Assembly: GCA_937625935.1 (NCBI GenBank) | Contig: OW569344.1 | Span: forward strand, 558,001 to 622,000 | DNA length: 64,000 bases | Direction: 5' to 3' | Source: Tetramitus jugosus | Taxonomy: Eukaryota; Heterolobosea; Eutetramitea; Acrasida; Vahlkampfiidae | Shown here: positions 19,946 through 30,300 of the stretch, in pieces | Layout: each line of letters starts with the position of its first letter | How positions within the stretch are numbered: the first letter of the stretch is position 1 | Translations under genes and position numbers: made by a program | The notes under the pieces: model-generated | What the model saw: the letters and a program-made list of their open reading frames with translations, nothing else | Databases searched by the model: none | What the model was told of the DNA's origin: nothing

Positions 19946-21172
19946 ATGTCCAGTTGCGAAGAAAACGATCTCAACATTTCTTCACAAAAACAATTTGAAA
20001 TCATCATGTTGACACCAAACATGAGCAAAATGGCTCAACTCATTTCACAGAGAAAGCTTATACCAATTACTCTTGATCAAATGAGTCGATTATCTCCTCC
20101 AAGGTCCCAACTGCCCATTCCACAACTCCTGAAACAATCTTCCCTGTTTCTGCAAGATCAACTCCCAGTTCGTTTGCTCAAGCGTCATTTGGAGCTACAA
20201 AGCTTCATATCCAACGCACAACTGAAGCAATATCAATGGTTGACAGAGCCTGTCCAAAAACTGTCTTCTTGTTTTCTGACAAGCTGTGAACAATTGCATG
20301 TGTCTGATGATGCCACAATGAAGCCAGAGCAATTCCGTGATGTTTTGGAGAGTGCAAGAACAACGTTGGATGAAGAATTGGAGGCAATGATGCAGAGTGT
20401 TCATTACAAGATGAGCAGTGGCACTGTTTCTGTGCCGCAACAAGAATTGAATCATGTGTTAAACAGCGTTCATCGAACAATGATATCGATGAGAGTTCTA
20501 ATTGCTCAATACTCGTTGCTTGTGAATCATCAACTCACATCGAGTGAGGCAAACAACAGTGTGAACACAGATCAGTTGTCAAATGAGTGTTCTGTTGTGA
20601 ACTCCAACACTAATCTCATGCATTTGCTGAGATGTGTTGCAGAAGATACGCAGGCACTATGTGTGGAGAAGTTGGGTGAGGCACCCAACGTGGAAACGAA
20701 GTTATTGACACATGGTGATGAGAAGGGCGCAAATAAGGTGACAATGGTCAGTGTGGAGTCTCATATTTATTTTATATTGATGGAACTGTTGAAGAATGCA
20801 ATGAGAGCTGTGCTGGACCAGCAGAACCGAACAGGTATCGAAAACCAAGTGCCCATCCAGATACATCTCGCTCACACGAATCAAGAAGTGAGCATACGTG
20901 TATCTGACACTGGTGGTGGTCTGAAGAATCACGACCGGTCCCGTACAATCTTTGATTACTTTTATTCGACAGCACCGAGGTTTGAACCTACCTACACTTA
21001 CTCTGGAAACTTTGGAGCTCCCTTTACAGGCTTAGGTTGCGGATTACCGATTGCCAGGCAGTATGCTCGCTTCTATGGAGGTGACTTGCGTGTTGCCACG
21101 CTGCCTGGATATGGCACTGATGTTTACTTACATCTGAATCGGAATGGTATAACAAACGAAGAAGTCCATTAG
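19946..21172 (+). CDS. PDK: mitochondrial pyruvate dehydrogenase kinase-like protein kinase (PDK/BCKDK family)
   Basis: A 408-residue GHKL-type kinase that should phosphorylate and inactivate the E1 subunit of a mitochondrial 2-oxoacid dehydrogenase. The N-terminal half is the helical BCDHK_Adom3-type domain (LPVRLLKRHLELQSF). The ATP-binding domain shows the N box ELLKNAMRA (about 279-287), the G1 box SDTGGG (about 320), the YFYSTAPR element and the G2 box GLGCGLPIARQYA, ending GYGTDVYLHL. YFYSTAPR favours PDK over BCKDK. In the helix read as ISMRVLIAQY the usual His of the family (MLxNQH) is Tyr. The C-terminal tail is short. The ATG at 19946 is 3 bp after the previous stop; ATG 20006 is an alternative start with a more presequence-like N terminus. 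Confidence 0.9.
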   Translation: MSSCEENDLNISSQKQFEIIMLTPNMSKMAQLISQRKLIPITLDQMSRLSPPRSQLPIPQLLKQSSLFLQDQLPVRLLKRHLELQSFISNAQLKQYQWLTEPVQKLSSCFLTSCEQLHVSDDATMKPEQFRDVLESARTTLDEELEAMMQSVHYKMSSGTVSVPQQELNHVLNSVHRTMISMRVLIAQYSLLVNHQLTSSEANNSVNTDQLSNECSVVNSNTNLMHLLRCVAEDTQALCVEKLGEAPNVETKLLTHGDEKGANKVTMVSVESHIYFILMELLKNAMRAVLDQQNRTGIENQVPIQIHLAHTNQEVSIRVSDTGGGLKNHDRSRTIFDYFYSTAPRFEPTYTYSGNFGAPFTGLGCGLPIARQYARFYGGDLRVATLPGYGTDVYLHLNRNGITNEEVH

Positions 21173-21617
21173 ACAAGGATTAAACCCTTTATTTATTCAT
21201 GAGATTATACTACAAAAACAAAGTAATTGGCTTTCAGAATTGTAAAATCCTCATTTGATAAGGATTGACAAACAGGTACCTACCATACAATGACAGAATG
21301 CTTGTATTTTGGTTTGCTTGTCAGGTCATCGACTCAAATGTTATGTACCACTCATTGGAGATATGAAGTAGTAATATCGGAAAACAAATCATACAATAAA
21401 TAAATCAAACATATAACAATATATAGATTTCGTAGTTATATAGACAGAGTGTGTGTGTTGCATAGAGATTCACAGAGATAGATTCAATACACACAGAGAG
21501 AGTTGTTGCATATAAAAATAGAGAGAGATTACCCAAGAAACAATGTGCTGTCTTGTTAATCACACAAAAGCATAGAGCGCACATATATATGCCACACAAA
21601 GAGATAGATTGAACAGA
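21173..21617. other. 445-bp intergenic region between convergent genes
   Basis: No gene is seen. The sequence is A/T-rich with several AATAAA-like words and, from about 21420 to 21610, a run of GAGAGA, TGTGTG and CACACA microsatellite-like patches. It serves as the shared 3' flank of the PDK-like and PUF60 genes. Confidence 0.6.
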
Positions 21618-23858
21618 CTACTGATACTGCCCTCGATTGAATTTTTCAGTGCTATAATATTGAGCTTCGACTAACCGTCCACCGAACCATCTCTTATCCA
21701 ACGATGTTTTCGCTCTATGAGCAGACTCAAGATCTCTAAACAAGACAAAAATTTTGACAGCAGTCGGCAATGCATAAATGACAACTTTTTCAACGAGGCC
21801 AAACTTGCCACACTCTGTTGTCACTTCATTCTGTAACTGTGGATCCTTTTCTCCACCTGGACCCACCATATTGTTCAATAGGAGACAATTGGAGGGTGTT
21901 GCACTGTCATCGCGCAACAATTTTTGCATCACCATGTAACGCTGTGATGTTCCCTTGATGCGCAAGTCTTCTTCTGTTGATAGACTCTGTGATCGAGGTG
22001 GAGATGGATGTTGATGATGATGATGAGATGCTGTCGTCATGTTAGGATAATGTGGAACTGGTGGTTGAATGTGCATGGCAGATGGTTGATAGTACGGTGA
22101 CGCTGATACTGATGCTGATGAAGAAGGATAATATCCATAATGTTGTTGATGAGGAGCATAGTGCGCTGTTGTCATACCTTGTTGTTGCTGTTGTTGTTGC
22201 ATGCCTGCTGCTGCATAATAAGGATAGTGACCAAGGTTTGATGATGAATGCTGTTGTGGTTGTTGCTGTTGCTGCTGTTGTGGATAATAGTTCATTCTTC
22301 CCATTTGCTGAACTTGTTGTTGTCTGATTTGCATGGTGGCACTCGCAGCACCAGGCACTGCTCGATTCACCTTTAATCTCCTACCGCACAACTCAAAATT
22401 GTTCATGCCTCGAATGGCTTCTTCTGCTTGCTCTGGTGTAGCAAACTCAATGAACCCGTATCCTCTGTGCTTACCAGTCTCTGGATTCGGACTGAGATGA
22501 CACGATAGAATCGTTCCAAACGCAGTAAACACCGTAATGAGCTCCCTCTCTGTAATGTCCCAATGAATCGATCCGACATAAATCTTGTTGGCTGCACCAG
22601 CGACGACAGATGTGTTGGAATTGATTTGCGACGCGGCAGAGTGTGCTGTTTGGAGTGCACTCTGAACGTGTTGTGCATCGAGTGGCACGATAGGCTTGGA
22701 AACTCCGGGAATGTAGTGTGGCAGTATGGGCATACCTGGTACGGCATTCTTTCCTTCATTCTTGGGCCGTCCGAGTTTCAATGGACGTCCCGCGAGAATA
22801 AAACCGTTCATGTGATCAATAGCAGACTGTGCACTATCGGCATTGGAGTAATCAATGAAGCAGAAACCCTTGTGTCGTTGTGTAATGGGATCCTTGCTTG
22901 TCATCATGTTGACAATGGTACCAAAACCGGTAAACGTGCGTCGAATATCTTCCTGTGTCAATTCAAAGTGAATGTTGCCGACGTAGACTCTGCACAAGTG
23001 ATTCATTTGTGATGTGTCATCACTAAAGTTGGTACTTTGATTATTACTGTTATGACTGTTAGTGTTGTTGTTGTGGAGAGTAGTAGAATTATTACTAGGA
23101 GTGAAATGTTGTTGTTGTTGTTGTTGTTTTTGTTGTTGATGATTGATTTGTTGAGCAAATAAAAGGGCATTGTTTTGTGCAGTTGATGCCGGTGGTGCAA
23201 CAACACCTGGTGGAGATAGAAAACTTGATGGAGTTGAGTAAGGTAGTGGTGGGAGTGGTGGAGGAGGTAGTAAGGATGAATGAGCAGAAACTGGAGGTGC
23301 ACCAGTGGTAACAGTTGCTACTGGTGATGAACTAGTGGTTGCACTACTTGGAGTTACTGTTGTTGTTGTTGTAGTAGTAGTAGTAGTTGGAGCTTCACTG
23401 TTATCTTGTTGTTGTTCTTGTAGTTCTGCTGTTGTCATGCGAATTCTCTTTCGTTCATTGTCAATTTCTTGTTCCTCTGCTTCTTTTTGTGATTGTGGAT
23501 TTTGTTGTTGTTGTTGTTGTTGATAATCGCGGTCATCACTTGATGGAATAGGAGAGAGAGCTCCTGAGAATGATTGATGAGGATCTTCATTGTCATCATT
23601 GTCATCATCATCATCATTGGAAGTGAATTGTTGAAATTCTCTGGGTCGTTTCTTTGATGGAGTATTGGCCATTGTGGATTGTTGTTGTTGAAGCTTTGAT
23701 GATGTTTTCATTTCATCATCAGTTGGTGCATTATTGTTGGTTGGGTGGGAGGTTGGTGGATCTTCATCAACAGAGTGACTGGTGCCGCCTGCCACGTGAT
23801 GATTGCTGTTGTTGTTGTTATGAACAATGTGAGTGTCGTTGTCGTCCTTGTTGTTCAT
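21618..23858 (-). CDS. PUF60: poly(U)-binding splicing factor PUF60-like
   Basis: A 746-residue RNA-binding protein with the PUF60/Half-pint domain order. The first ~285 residues are disordered and Gln/Asn/Thr/Ser-rich, with repeated poly-Gln and poly-Thr runs. RRM1 (about 288-365) begins CRVYVGNIHFELTQEDIRRT. RRM2 (about 422-500) begins IYVGSIHWDITERELITVF and has a good RNP1 (HRGYGFIEF). A Gln-rich spacer leads to a C-terminal UHM (about 655-740) whose RNP-like loop reads RWFGG, the Arg-x-Phe signature that binds ULM tryptophans in SF3B1 and U2AF65. PUF60 helps U2 snRNP recognise the polypyrimidine tract. It is longer than human PUF60 (559 residues) because of the low-complexity parts. Confidence 0.93.
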   Translation of the reverse strand: MNNKDDNDTHIVHNNNNSNHHVAGGTSHSVDEDPPTSHPTNNNAPTDDEMKTSSKLQQQQSTMANTPSKKRPREFQQFTSNDDDDDNDDNEDPHQSFSGALSPIPSSDDRDYQQQQQQQNPQSQKEAEEQEIDNERKRIRMTTAELQEQQQDNSEAPTTTTTTTTTTVTPSSATTSSSPVATVTTGAPPVSAHSSLLPPPPLPPLPYSTPSSFLSPPGVVAPPASTAQNNALLFAQQINHQQQKQQQQQQHFTPSNNSTTLHNNNTNSHNSNNQSTNFSDDTSQMNHLCRVYVGNIHFELTQEDIRRTFTGFGTIVNMMTSKDPITQRHKGFCFIDYSNADSAQSAIDHMNGFILAGRPLKLGRPKNEGKNAVPGMPILPHYIPGVSKPIVPLDAQHVQSALQTAHSAASQINSNTSVVAGAANKIYVGSIHWDITERELITVFTAFGTILSCHLSPNPETGKHRGYGFIEFATPEQAEEAIRGMNNFELCGRRLKVNRAVPGAASATMQIRQQQVQQMGRMNYYPQQQQQQQPQQHSSSNLGHYPYYAAAGMQQQQQQQGMTTAHYAPHQQHYGYYPSSSASVSASPYYQPSAMHIQPPVPHYPNMTTASHHHHQHPSPPRSQSLSTEEDLRIKGTSQRYMVMQKLLRDDSATPSNCLLLNNMVGPGGEKDPQLQNEVTTECGKFGLVEKVVIYALPTAVKIFVLFRDLESAHRAKTSLDKRWFGGRLVEAQYYSTEKFNRGQYQ
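23108..23127. repeat. (TTG)n microsatellite coding poly-Gln
   Basis: A trinucleotide run inside the PUF60 gene that encodes Gln on the minus strand. Similar CAA-type runs recur through this gene. Confidence 0.8.
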
Positions 23859-24349
23859 TTTGCCGTTTTTTTAATTAATTAATTTTGTGGTTTTTTGAGA
23901 GCTTTCTTCCACTTCGTTCGCTTCTGTTTGGGAACAATTGGGAACAACTGAGCTGGACAGGAACTCACTGGGATGAGATCCTCAATAGATATGAAAAGAT
24001 TGTGTCACAGACCACGAAAAGTTGTGATCCACTCCTGCACCATCCACTGCCTTTTGTTCCAAGGAGCTCACCTGTTCGGACAAACTGACTATTTTTACAA
24101 CAAACTCCGAGTTCGTGGAAGAAAAAAAACACAACAAGAATCGATTTGATTTTTTTTGTGAATAAAAAAAAATAATTACTCAAACATCAATCACATTGGT
24201 CTCTCTCTTGCAACTCCCACCAAAGAACCAAACAAACAACGCCCACCTTAACATTCTTTTTTTTTGTGAGTGAAACGCGTTTTTTTTTGCTTTGTGCACT
24301 AGAGTGATTCTTGTTTTTTGCGATTTGATCAAATTTTTATACAACAATA
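23859..24349. promoter_or_regulatory. bidirectional promoter region between PUF60 and ataxin-2
   Basis: A 491-bp gap between two divergent starts with no gene. It holds a TTAATTAATTAA tract next to the PUF60 start, several homopolymeric T/A runs, and the palindrome AAACGCGTTT at 24273-24282 (ACGCGT core) about 70 bp upstream of the ataxin-2 ATG. Confidence 0.5.
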
Positions 24350-27169
24350 ATGAACACTGCATCCAGCCAACAACACAGTGGCAGTCATCACCACCATCAA
24401 TACCCAAAATCTGCTGCTACTAGCAGTGGTAGTGGTAATACTGGTGGCGGTGGTGCTACTGCTGCCAGTAGTGGTAGTGGTCCCAATTCAAACCGCAAAA
24501 AGAAGCATCAACAACAAGGATCCACCACCACTCCCATCACTGTTGTTTCTTCTTCTTCCGCTAGTAGTAGTAGTAGTACGCCACCAAAGGCAACTTACTC
24601 TCAGTACACTGCTTCTTCCTCATCTTCTAGCAACAACAACAACAACTCTGCTCAATCTCAGCAACAACAACAACAGCCAACAAAGAGACAAAAAACTAGC
24701 AATGCAAATGCAACAGCTACAACAGCATCAGCAACATCAGCAACTACCACTACCACCACCACTGCTACTACTACTACTCCTCAATTGGCACCTGTTCCTC
24801 AAGAGATTGAAAACAGACATCGTGATCGCGTTCTTTTTCTCTATTTGAATCTCGTGGGTCAATTGGTCGAAGTTCACACAGTGACTGGCCACGTTTATGA
24901 AGGCTTGTTTCACACGGCTCAAGCACCAGATGTCTCATTGATGAGAAAGGGTCATCAGTCCAATCGATCATACGACATTGTTCTCAAGTTGTGCAGAATC
25001 AAGAAGATTCATTCAGTTGCACCATCGAACAAGACTTTTAAGAAGAAGGCAACTGCAGCAGCAGCAGCAGCAGCTACAATGGCCAGTGTCCTTGCAAACA
25101 ATAACAACAACAACAGTAGCAACAACAACAATACGATCACTGGAGAGGAAGGTCCAGTCGAAACATTTGTCATCAACGGAAAAGACATTGTTCAATTGAG
25201 AGCAGTTGACATTACGTTTGCAACAGAGAAGCAACAGTACAGAGATGAGAGCTTTGTGACCGATACACAAATTTCAAACAGAGAATTCAAGGTCAGAGAC
25301 CTCGTTCCATGGAATTTTGACAATGGAGAGGCTCCGTTGGAGTCATTGGACGAATTGACCTCGTCTGGAAAGAGTCAAGCGAGCTCTTGGGATCAATACA
25401 AGATCAATTATCAAAAGTTTGGTGTGACTTCATCGTATGACGAAACGCTCTACACGACCAAACTGGACAGAGATTCACAATTCTATTTGCAAAAATCAGA
25501 GGAAGCAGAGCGAATTGCACGTGAGATTGAAGAATCGGATATCAAGGGAGTCGATAGCATTCACTTGTATGAGGAACGAGGCAAAGATTTGAGCAAGTAT
25601 TCTGAAGAAGATTTGTACAGCTCTGTGATCCGTCCTGATCCTGTTGAGAAGTATAAGAATGCTGCTGCTAACAACAACAACAACGGTCCAAAGAAATATG
25701 TTCCACCTCAGCAGAGACAAGGTGTTCCCACCAAGACTGCTGATGCTACTGGCTCTATTGATACTAGCAACAACCAGCATCCAGCGATGCCTCCTCTTCA
25801 ATTGAAGAAGTCTCCTCAATTGACAGCTGTTGCTGCCTCTGAAAATATTCTTATTGAACCATCTGATAAGAAGAAGTCACCTGGTTTGAGCATTGCTACA
25901 TCTTTGAGCAGAGATCGAACTGGATCAGTCGGTGATGTTCACATGGCTAAGCTATTGCCAGAAAACAGCGTTGCTGGAAGAGCAAACAGAAGCAGCTCGT
26001 TTTCCACAGGTGCTGCCATTGTCAATGGTAGTCCTACCACCGATCCAACCATGTTGCTCAAAGAGCGTATGAGAATTAGACAGGCATTGACAAGCTCTCC
26101 AGTCTCTTCACCAAGAAGATCTCCGATCGCTAGTCCTCATTCACCAAACTTGAAGAAGCTCACTAGTCCATTCGTTGGTGATGCAGAACAACTTGCTGCA
26201 TTGAGTTTGGATCCTGCTAAGCCAAAGGTATCTGAAGATGTCATTCATGATTTCTTGAATTTCTCATTGAGAGGTGGACCAAAGAACACTATTCGATCAA
26301 CTCAAAAGGAAGACTTTTTGAGCTTTAGTAAGAGAATGTCAACCGTTATCAAGGATAAGCCTATGTCTCCTGTCACTATTGCCAGCCCAGTCACTTCCTC
26401 CGGTGCTGAATCAGCTCCTACCACTCAACCAAAGAAGGGTACCATTTTGTCCAACATTCAAGAAAGAACAAAATTTGTCGAGCAACCTAAGCCAAATGAG
26501 GGCGAGAAGAAACCTATTACAATCACCAAGCCAGCTGACACAACCGCAAAGAAGGAGACTAAATTGAACCCTAATGCTCCTGTCTTCAAGTTCAATCCAA
26601 AGGCTGTGGCCTTCAACCCATCTGCCCCTGCTGCTACCACTACCCCACCAGCAGCTACAACTGCACCTGTATCTAGTACTGTATATGTGGCAAGCTCTCA
26701 GGCACCCGTACAACCAACCTGGGCTAAACCAATCTTCACACCTGCATTCCAAGCATCTGGTTGGAGCAACCCCAAGGTTAATATTGCCACATCAATCCAA
26801 TCCGTGTATTCATCAAACTACAGAAAGAGAATACTAGAGGGTAAGCATGAGCCATCCCGAACAGTAAGTCACACGTGGACTGGCGGTAAGAGACAATCGT
26901 ACAAACAACCAGAGGAGTTCGATATGCCAATGGTTCAGACAATCCCGCCAATGCCTCATTTCGGATATGGCCACGTAATGTATCAACCACCAATGCCCCC
27001 TTCATTTGCTCAACCATATGTCAACCGACCTGGCAACTATCCACCCTATCAATATCAACAACCATATGGTGGTCGAGGAGGAGCAATGCCATATCAGTAC
27101 TCGACACCTCCAACACCTCAAACTCATCATCAAACACCACCCAGTGGAAACAGAGGCACCCCACAATAA
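24350..27169 (+). CDS. ATXN2: ataxin-2/Pbp1-like RNA-associated protein
   Basis: A 939-residue homologue of ataxin-2, a cytoplasmic protein of stress granules and mRNA regulation. Residues 1-150 are low-complexity Ser/Thr/Gln/Asn. An LSm-type domain follows (about 155-250: VGQLVEVHTVTGHVYEGLFH, then SYDIVLKLCRIKK), interrupted near its end by poly-Ala and poly-Asn insertions. The LsmAD domain comes next (about 300-400: FVTDTQISNREFKVRDLVPW, then the Glu/Ala/Arg-rich helix SEEAERIAREIEES). A PAM2 motif that would bind the MLLE domain of poly(A)-binding protein is at about 738-752 (LNPNAPVFKFNPKA). The C terminus is Pro/Gln/Tyr-rich. All landmarks appear in the family's order. It is divergent from PUF60. 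Confidence 0.95.
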   Translation: MNTASSQQHSGSHHHHQYPKSAATSSGSGNTGGGGATAASSGSGPNSNRKKKHQQQGSTTTPITVVSSSSASSSSSTPPKATYSQYTASSSSSSNNNNNSAQSQQQQQQPTKRQKTSNANATATTASATSATTTTTTTATTTTPQLAPVPQEIENRHRDRVLFLYLNLVGQLVEVHTVTGHVYEGLFHTAQAPDVSLMRKGHQSNRSYDIVLKLCRIKKIHSVAPSNKTFKKKATAAAAAAATMASVLANNNNNNSSNNNNTITGEEGPVETFVINGKDIVQLRAVDITFATEKQQYRDESFVTDTQISNREFKVRDLVPWNFDNGEAPLESLDELTSSGKSQASSWDQYKINYQKFGVTSSYDETLYTTKLDRDSQFYLQKSEEAERIAREIEESDIKGVDSIHLYEERGKDLSKYSEEDLYSSVIRPDPVEKYKNAAANNNNNGPKKYVPPQQRQGVPTKTADATGSIDTSNNQHPAMPPLQLKKSPQLTAVAASENILIEPSDKKKSPGLSIATSLSRDRTGSVGDVHMAKLLPENSVAGRANRSSSFSTGAAIVNGSPTTDPTMLLKERMRIRQALTSSPVSSPRRSPIASPHSPNLKKLTSPFVGDAEQLAALSLDPAKPKVSEDVIHDFLNFSLRGGPKNTIRSTQKEDFLSFSKRMSTVIKDKPMSPVTIASPVTSSGAESAPTTQPKKGTILSNIQERTKFVEQPKPNEGEKKPITITKPADTTAKKETKLNPNAPVFKFNPKAVAFNPSAPAATTTPPAATTAPVSSTVYVASSQAPVQPTWAKPIFTPAFQASGWSNPKVNIATSIQSVYSSNYRKRILEGKHEPSRTVSHTWTGGKRQSYKQPEEFDMPMVQTIPPMPHFGYGHVMYQPPMPPSFAQPYVNRPGNYPPYQYQQPYGGRGGAMPYQYSTPPTPQTHHQTPPSGNRGTPQ

Positions 27170-27311
27170 ACTTATTGCCACTTCTCGTTTACCTGTCAGT
27201 TGTTGCTTTCAATATCTTCCTTGCATGACTCTCTAGTCCCACTTTGAGTTGAAGGATGTTGTAAAATGTGAAATTAAATGTTTTTAAGATTATCTTTTAT
27301 TGTTGTTTACA

Positions 27312-30300
27312 CTAATCGTTCTTCACAACTCTCACCTTGTCTGTGGCTGAGCGACCAAATACCTCTGGACTGTACATCTCCTCTGCGTGAGCTGGTGGAA
27401 CAACAAAGTCTCCAATAGAAGTAGCTCTACAAACGTAGCTGTACTTGTGAACACCTTCCCACAAGAGTGAAGAAAATGCCTCGACACGTTCATCTCTCAA
27501 ATTCTGATGCTCATACCAGACTGATCTCCACCACCAGCAGAAGCCACGACCACGGCGTGCACCTCCCTCATTGTCTTCACTACTGGCAGCAGGTATGGTT
27601 CCAGTTGTCTTCAAATCAGGGTTCAACACTTCGAGTCCAGCAGGCAACTTGTCTACAAGAGCGACATGATATCTTCTGCTAGCGTTGCACAGTGTGATGC
27701 GTACTCTGACGAGTTCTCCTGCCTTGAACTCCCATGATCCATCTTCATTCTTCTTGACATGACTCTGATCCGTTACTGACTCATATGTCCTCTCGACAGT
27801 GAATCCACAGTCCAATGGATCAACGGAGAGATTTCTTGGTGCATAGGTGAGACCGATTCGATAGTACATGCGTCCGTCTCCCTTCTTGTGCATAATGAGA
27901 TCCTTGCGATTATTGTTCGACGATTGTGATTCTTGTGCAGGAGCAGTCATGAGATGCTTCATTGGAATGTTCAACAGGTTTTGTTCGGTGCTTCTGCCAA
28001 CATATTCTTGATGACCAGCATACTGCTTATCGATCCACATGTCGAGTGTAAAGTTTGGTGTCTTGGCTTCGTAGATGCCAAAGTACTTGTGCAGTGCAAT
28101 GAGGCAGAAAACGTTCTCTTGTGTAGATGACCAACGTCCCTTCTTCCTGTGAGCCAACAGTCCCTTGACAACTTTGACGACAAGTGAGTTGGTAGGATCC
28201 ACTGACATTAGAACATCTAGTATGACTGCATCTGTTCTTCTGCTCGAGTGAAGCATGACCAACTTTCTAGTTTGATTGTCACCGTAGCTCGTTACGAAAT
28301 TGGCAGTCTCGGCTGTTTCGTTCACTCTGTTCATCAAATGTTTGAATATGGTGTCCACAATGGCCTTATTCTCACCATTGTTGTTCTTGTTGTTGAATAG
28401 GACAAATGCGACCCATGCAAGACCTTCCATGGACAGTGAGCTCTTGGTCAACTCTCTCGTGATTCCACCACATTCTTTCCACAGTTTGAGAGCCAGTGGA
28501 ACTGCTTGGTCATCACCGAGCAACGACAACACATAATATGCATAACTTCTCACAGCTCTCTTGCTCTCCTCCGTGTAATAGGTTTCATTCATGAAGTTCT
28601 CAATCGTTCTCAGAGCTGTCTTGGAGCGCGAAAGGGAAGCATACGTCACAGGATGACCAGCCATTATACATCTGGCAAAACAGTGAGCGACATGAACAGT
28701 CACGTAGGCAGAAACTCTCGATTCACTCTTCCAGAATCCATAGGCACCACTCGAGTGTTGATTTTTGTACAGCTCGTCCAATCCACTCTTCACCATATCC
28801 TGCAGTTTATCCGCTGAAGGTAGAGTGGCAATCTTAAATGCAGAGAGTACCTCACCCAGTGTAACAATCGACATGATCTTGCTAGCAATTTGCTCATTGC
28901 AAGAAAATTGATAATCAACGAGATAGATGAACGCATCAGTCAATGATTGAAGCGCTGTGCTACTCGTGGTAATCTGTAGTCCACCAAACTGTGAATAGGC
29001 ATCACTTGGTGGTTCAATTGGTTGATAGACACTCTCATTCGTGCCATCAATCTCACCATAGGTAGCAAATGCTTCCGAGGTGGCAGGTGTGTAAACAGGT
29101 ACCTTCTTCTCTACGGCATCACAGAATGAGGCACCAGAAACAGTTGTGGCACCAATTTGGAAACAAGCCTCTCCTGTGCATTCAGCCTTCATTGGATAGG
29201 ACAACTCAGTTCGTCCCATAGCTGGCATCTTAATCTTAAGTCCTGCTTTTTCAGCGCACTCGAGGCTCAAATGGTTCGAATACTGGATGGCGACGTGCAT
29301 CTCAATTGGACTCGTGGTTTGATTCTGGATCACACAAGAGAATTGTGCTTCATCACCAAAGTTCAAGAATCGAGGCAAAGAAGGTCGAATCGACACTGGC
29401 AATTGTGCTACGATTGAACTGTCACCCAAACCAAACATGTCAGCGCCGTGAACAGCAACTGCAGTTACACGATATCGTGTGAGACTGTCCGGCAAGGTGA
29501 AAGATGCCTTTGCAACTCCATTTTCATCAGTGTTGACTACTGGCGCAAAGAATGCCAATGGGTTAAAGTTGGATCGAACAGCAATTTGTGGCTGTTCACC
29601 TGTACTAGATCCACCTGCAGAATCGCTTGCTGAGCTTACCATATCCATCATCATGGCAGATCTTGCTCTCGGTGCGGCGTTTGCCAACTTGCTAAAACGA
29701 GCCGCACCGAACGTACCGCCTCTGCCACCACCGCCAACACTACCACGCTTCAACATTCCACCAAATGCTTGGTTGGAAAGAACAAGCTCTTCTTCCTCTT
29801 GAACTTGAATGTTGTCCCAGTTCTTGACGAGAACGAGACGTCTCGATGGCGAATGAATCGTGTTACTGTTATGTCTCACATAGAACGTGGAAAGTGGTAC
29901 TTGAATCGAATAGCCAATAAGACTGAGAACAGCCTCATCGACAACCACAAGAGTCACCTCACTATTACTCAATGACTTACCATTGACATCAGTCACAAGT
30001 ACTTCCACCTCTGTTGTTTCACCAGGTGTTACACTGGAGCTCTTTGGTGTGACCTGGCACTTGATTTCATGTCTCGTAGGAGGAATATCGAGAGAAAGAC
30101 TACCTACGGCATAAGCAGGTCTCTTTGGTACAGTATTATCATTAGAACTGCTGGACTTGATCACTCGTCCTGACTGGTCTGCACGATCACTCTGACCAAC
30201 AACATAGACACCAATGTTTACATTGGGTGTGTATTCATCACGGATTGGAACAGTCAACTCGGTACAGTTGACACCAGAACCAATCGAGAAACGTTCCTTG

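Noticed and set aside
21420-21610. GA/TG/CA-rich tract as a possible regulatory or structural element
   Set aside because: It is imperfect microsatellite sequence in a convergent 3' flank and shows no ordered repeat unit.
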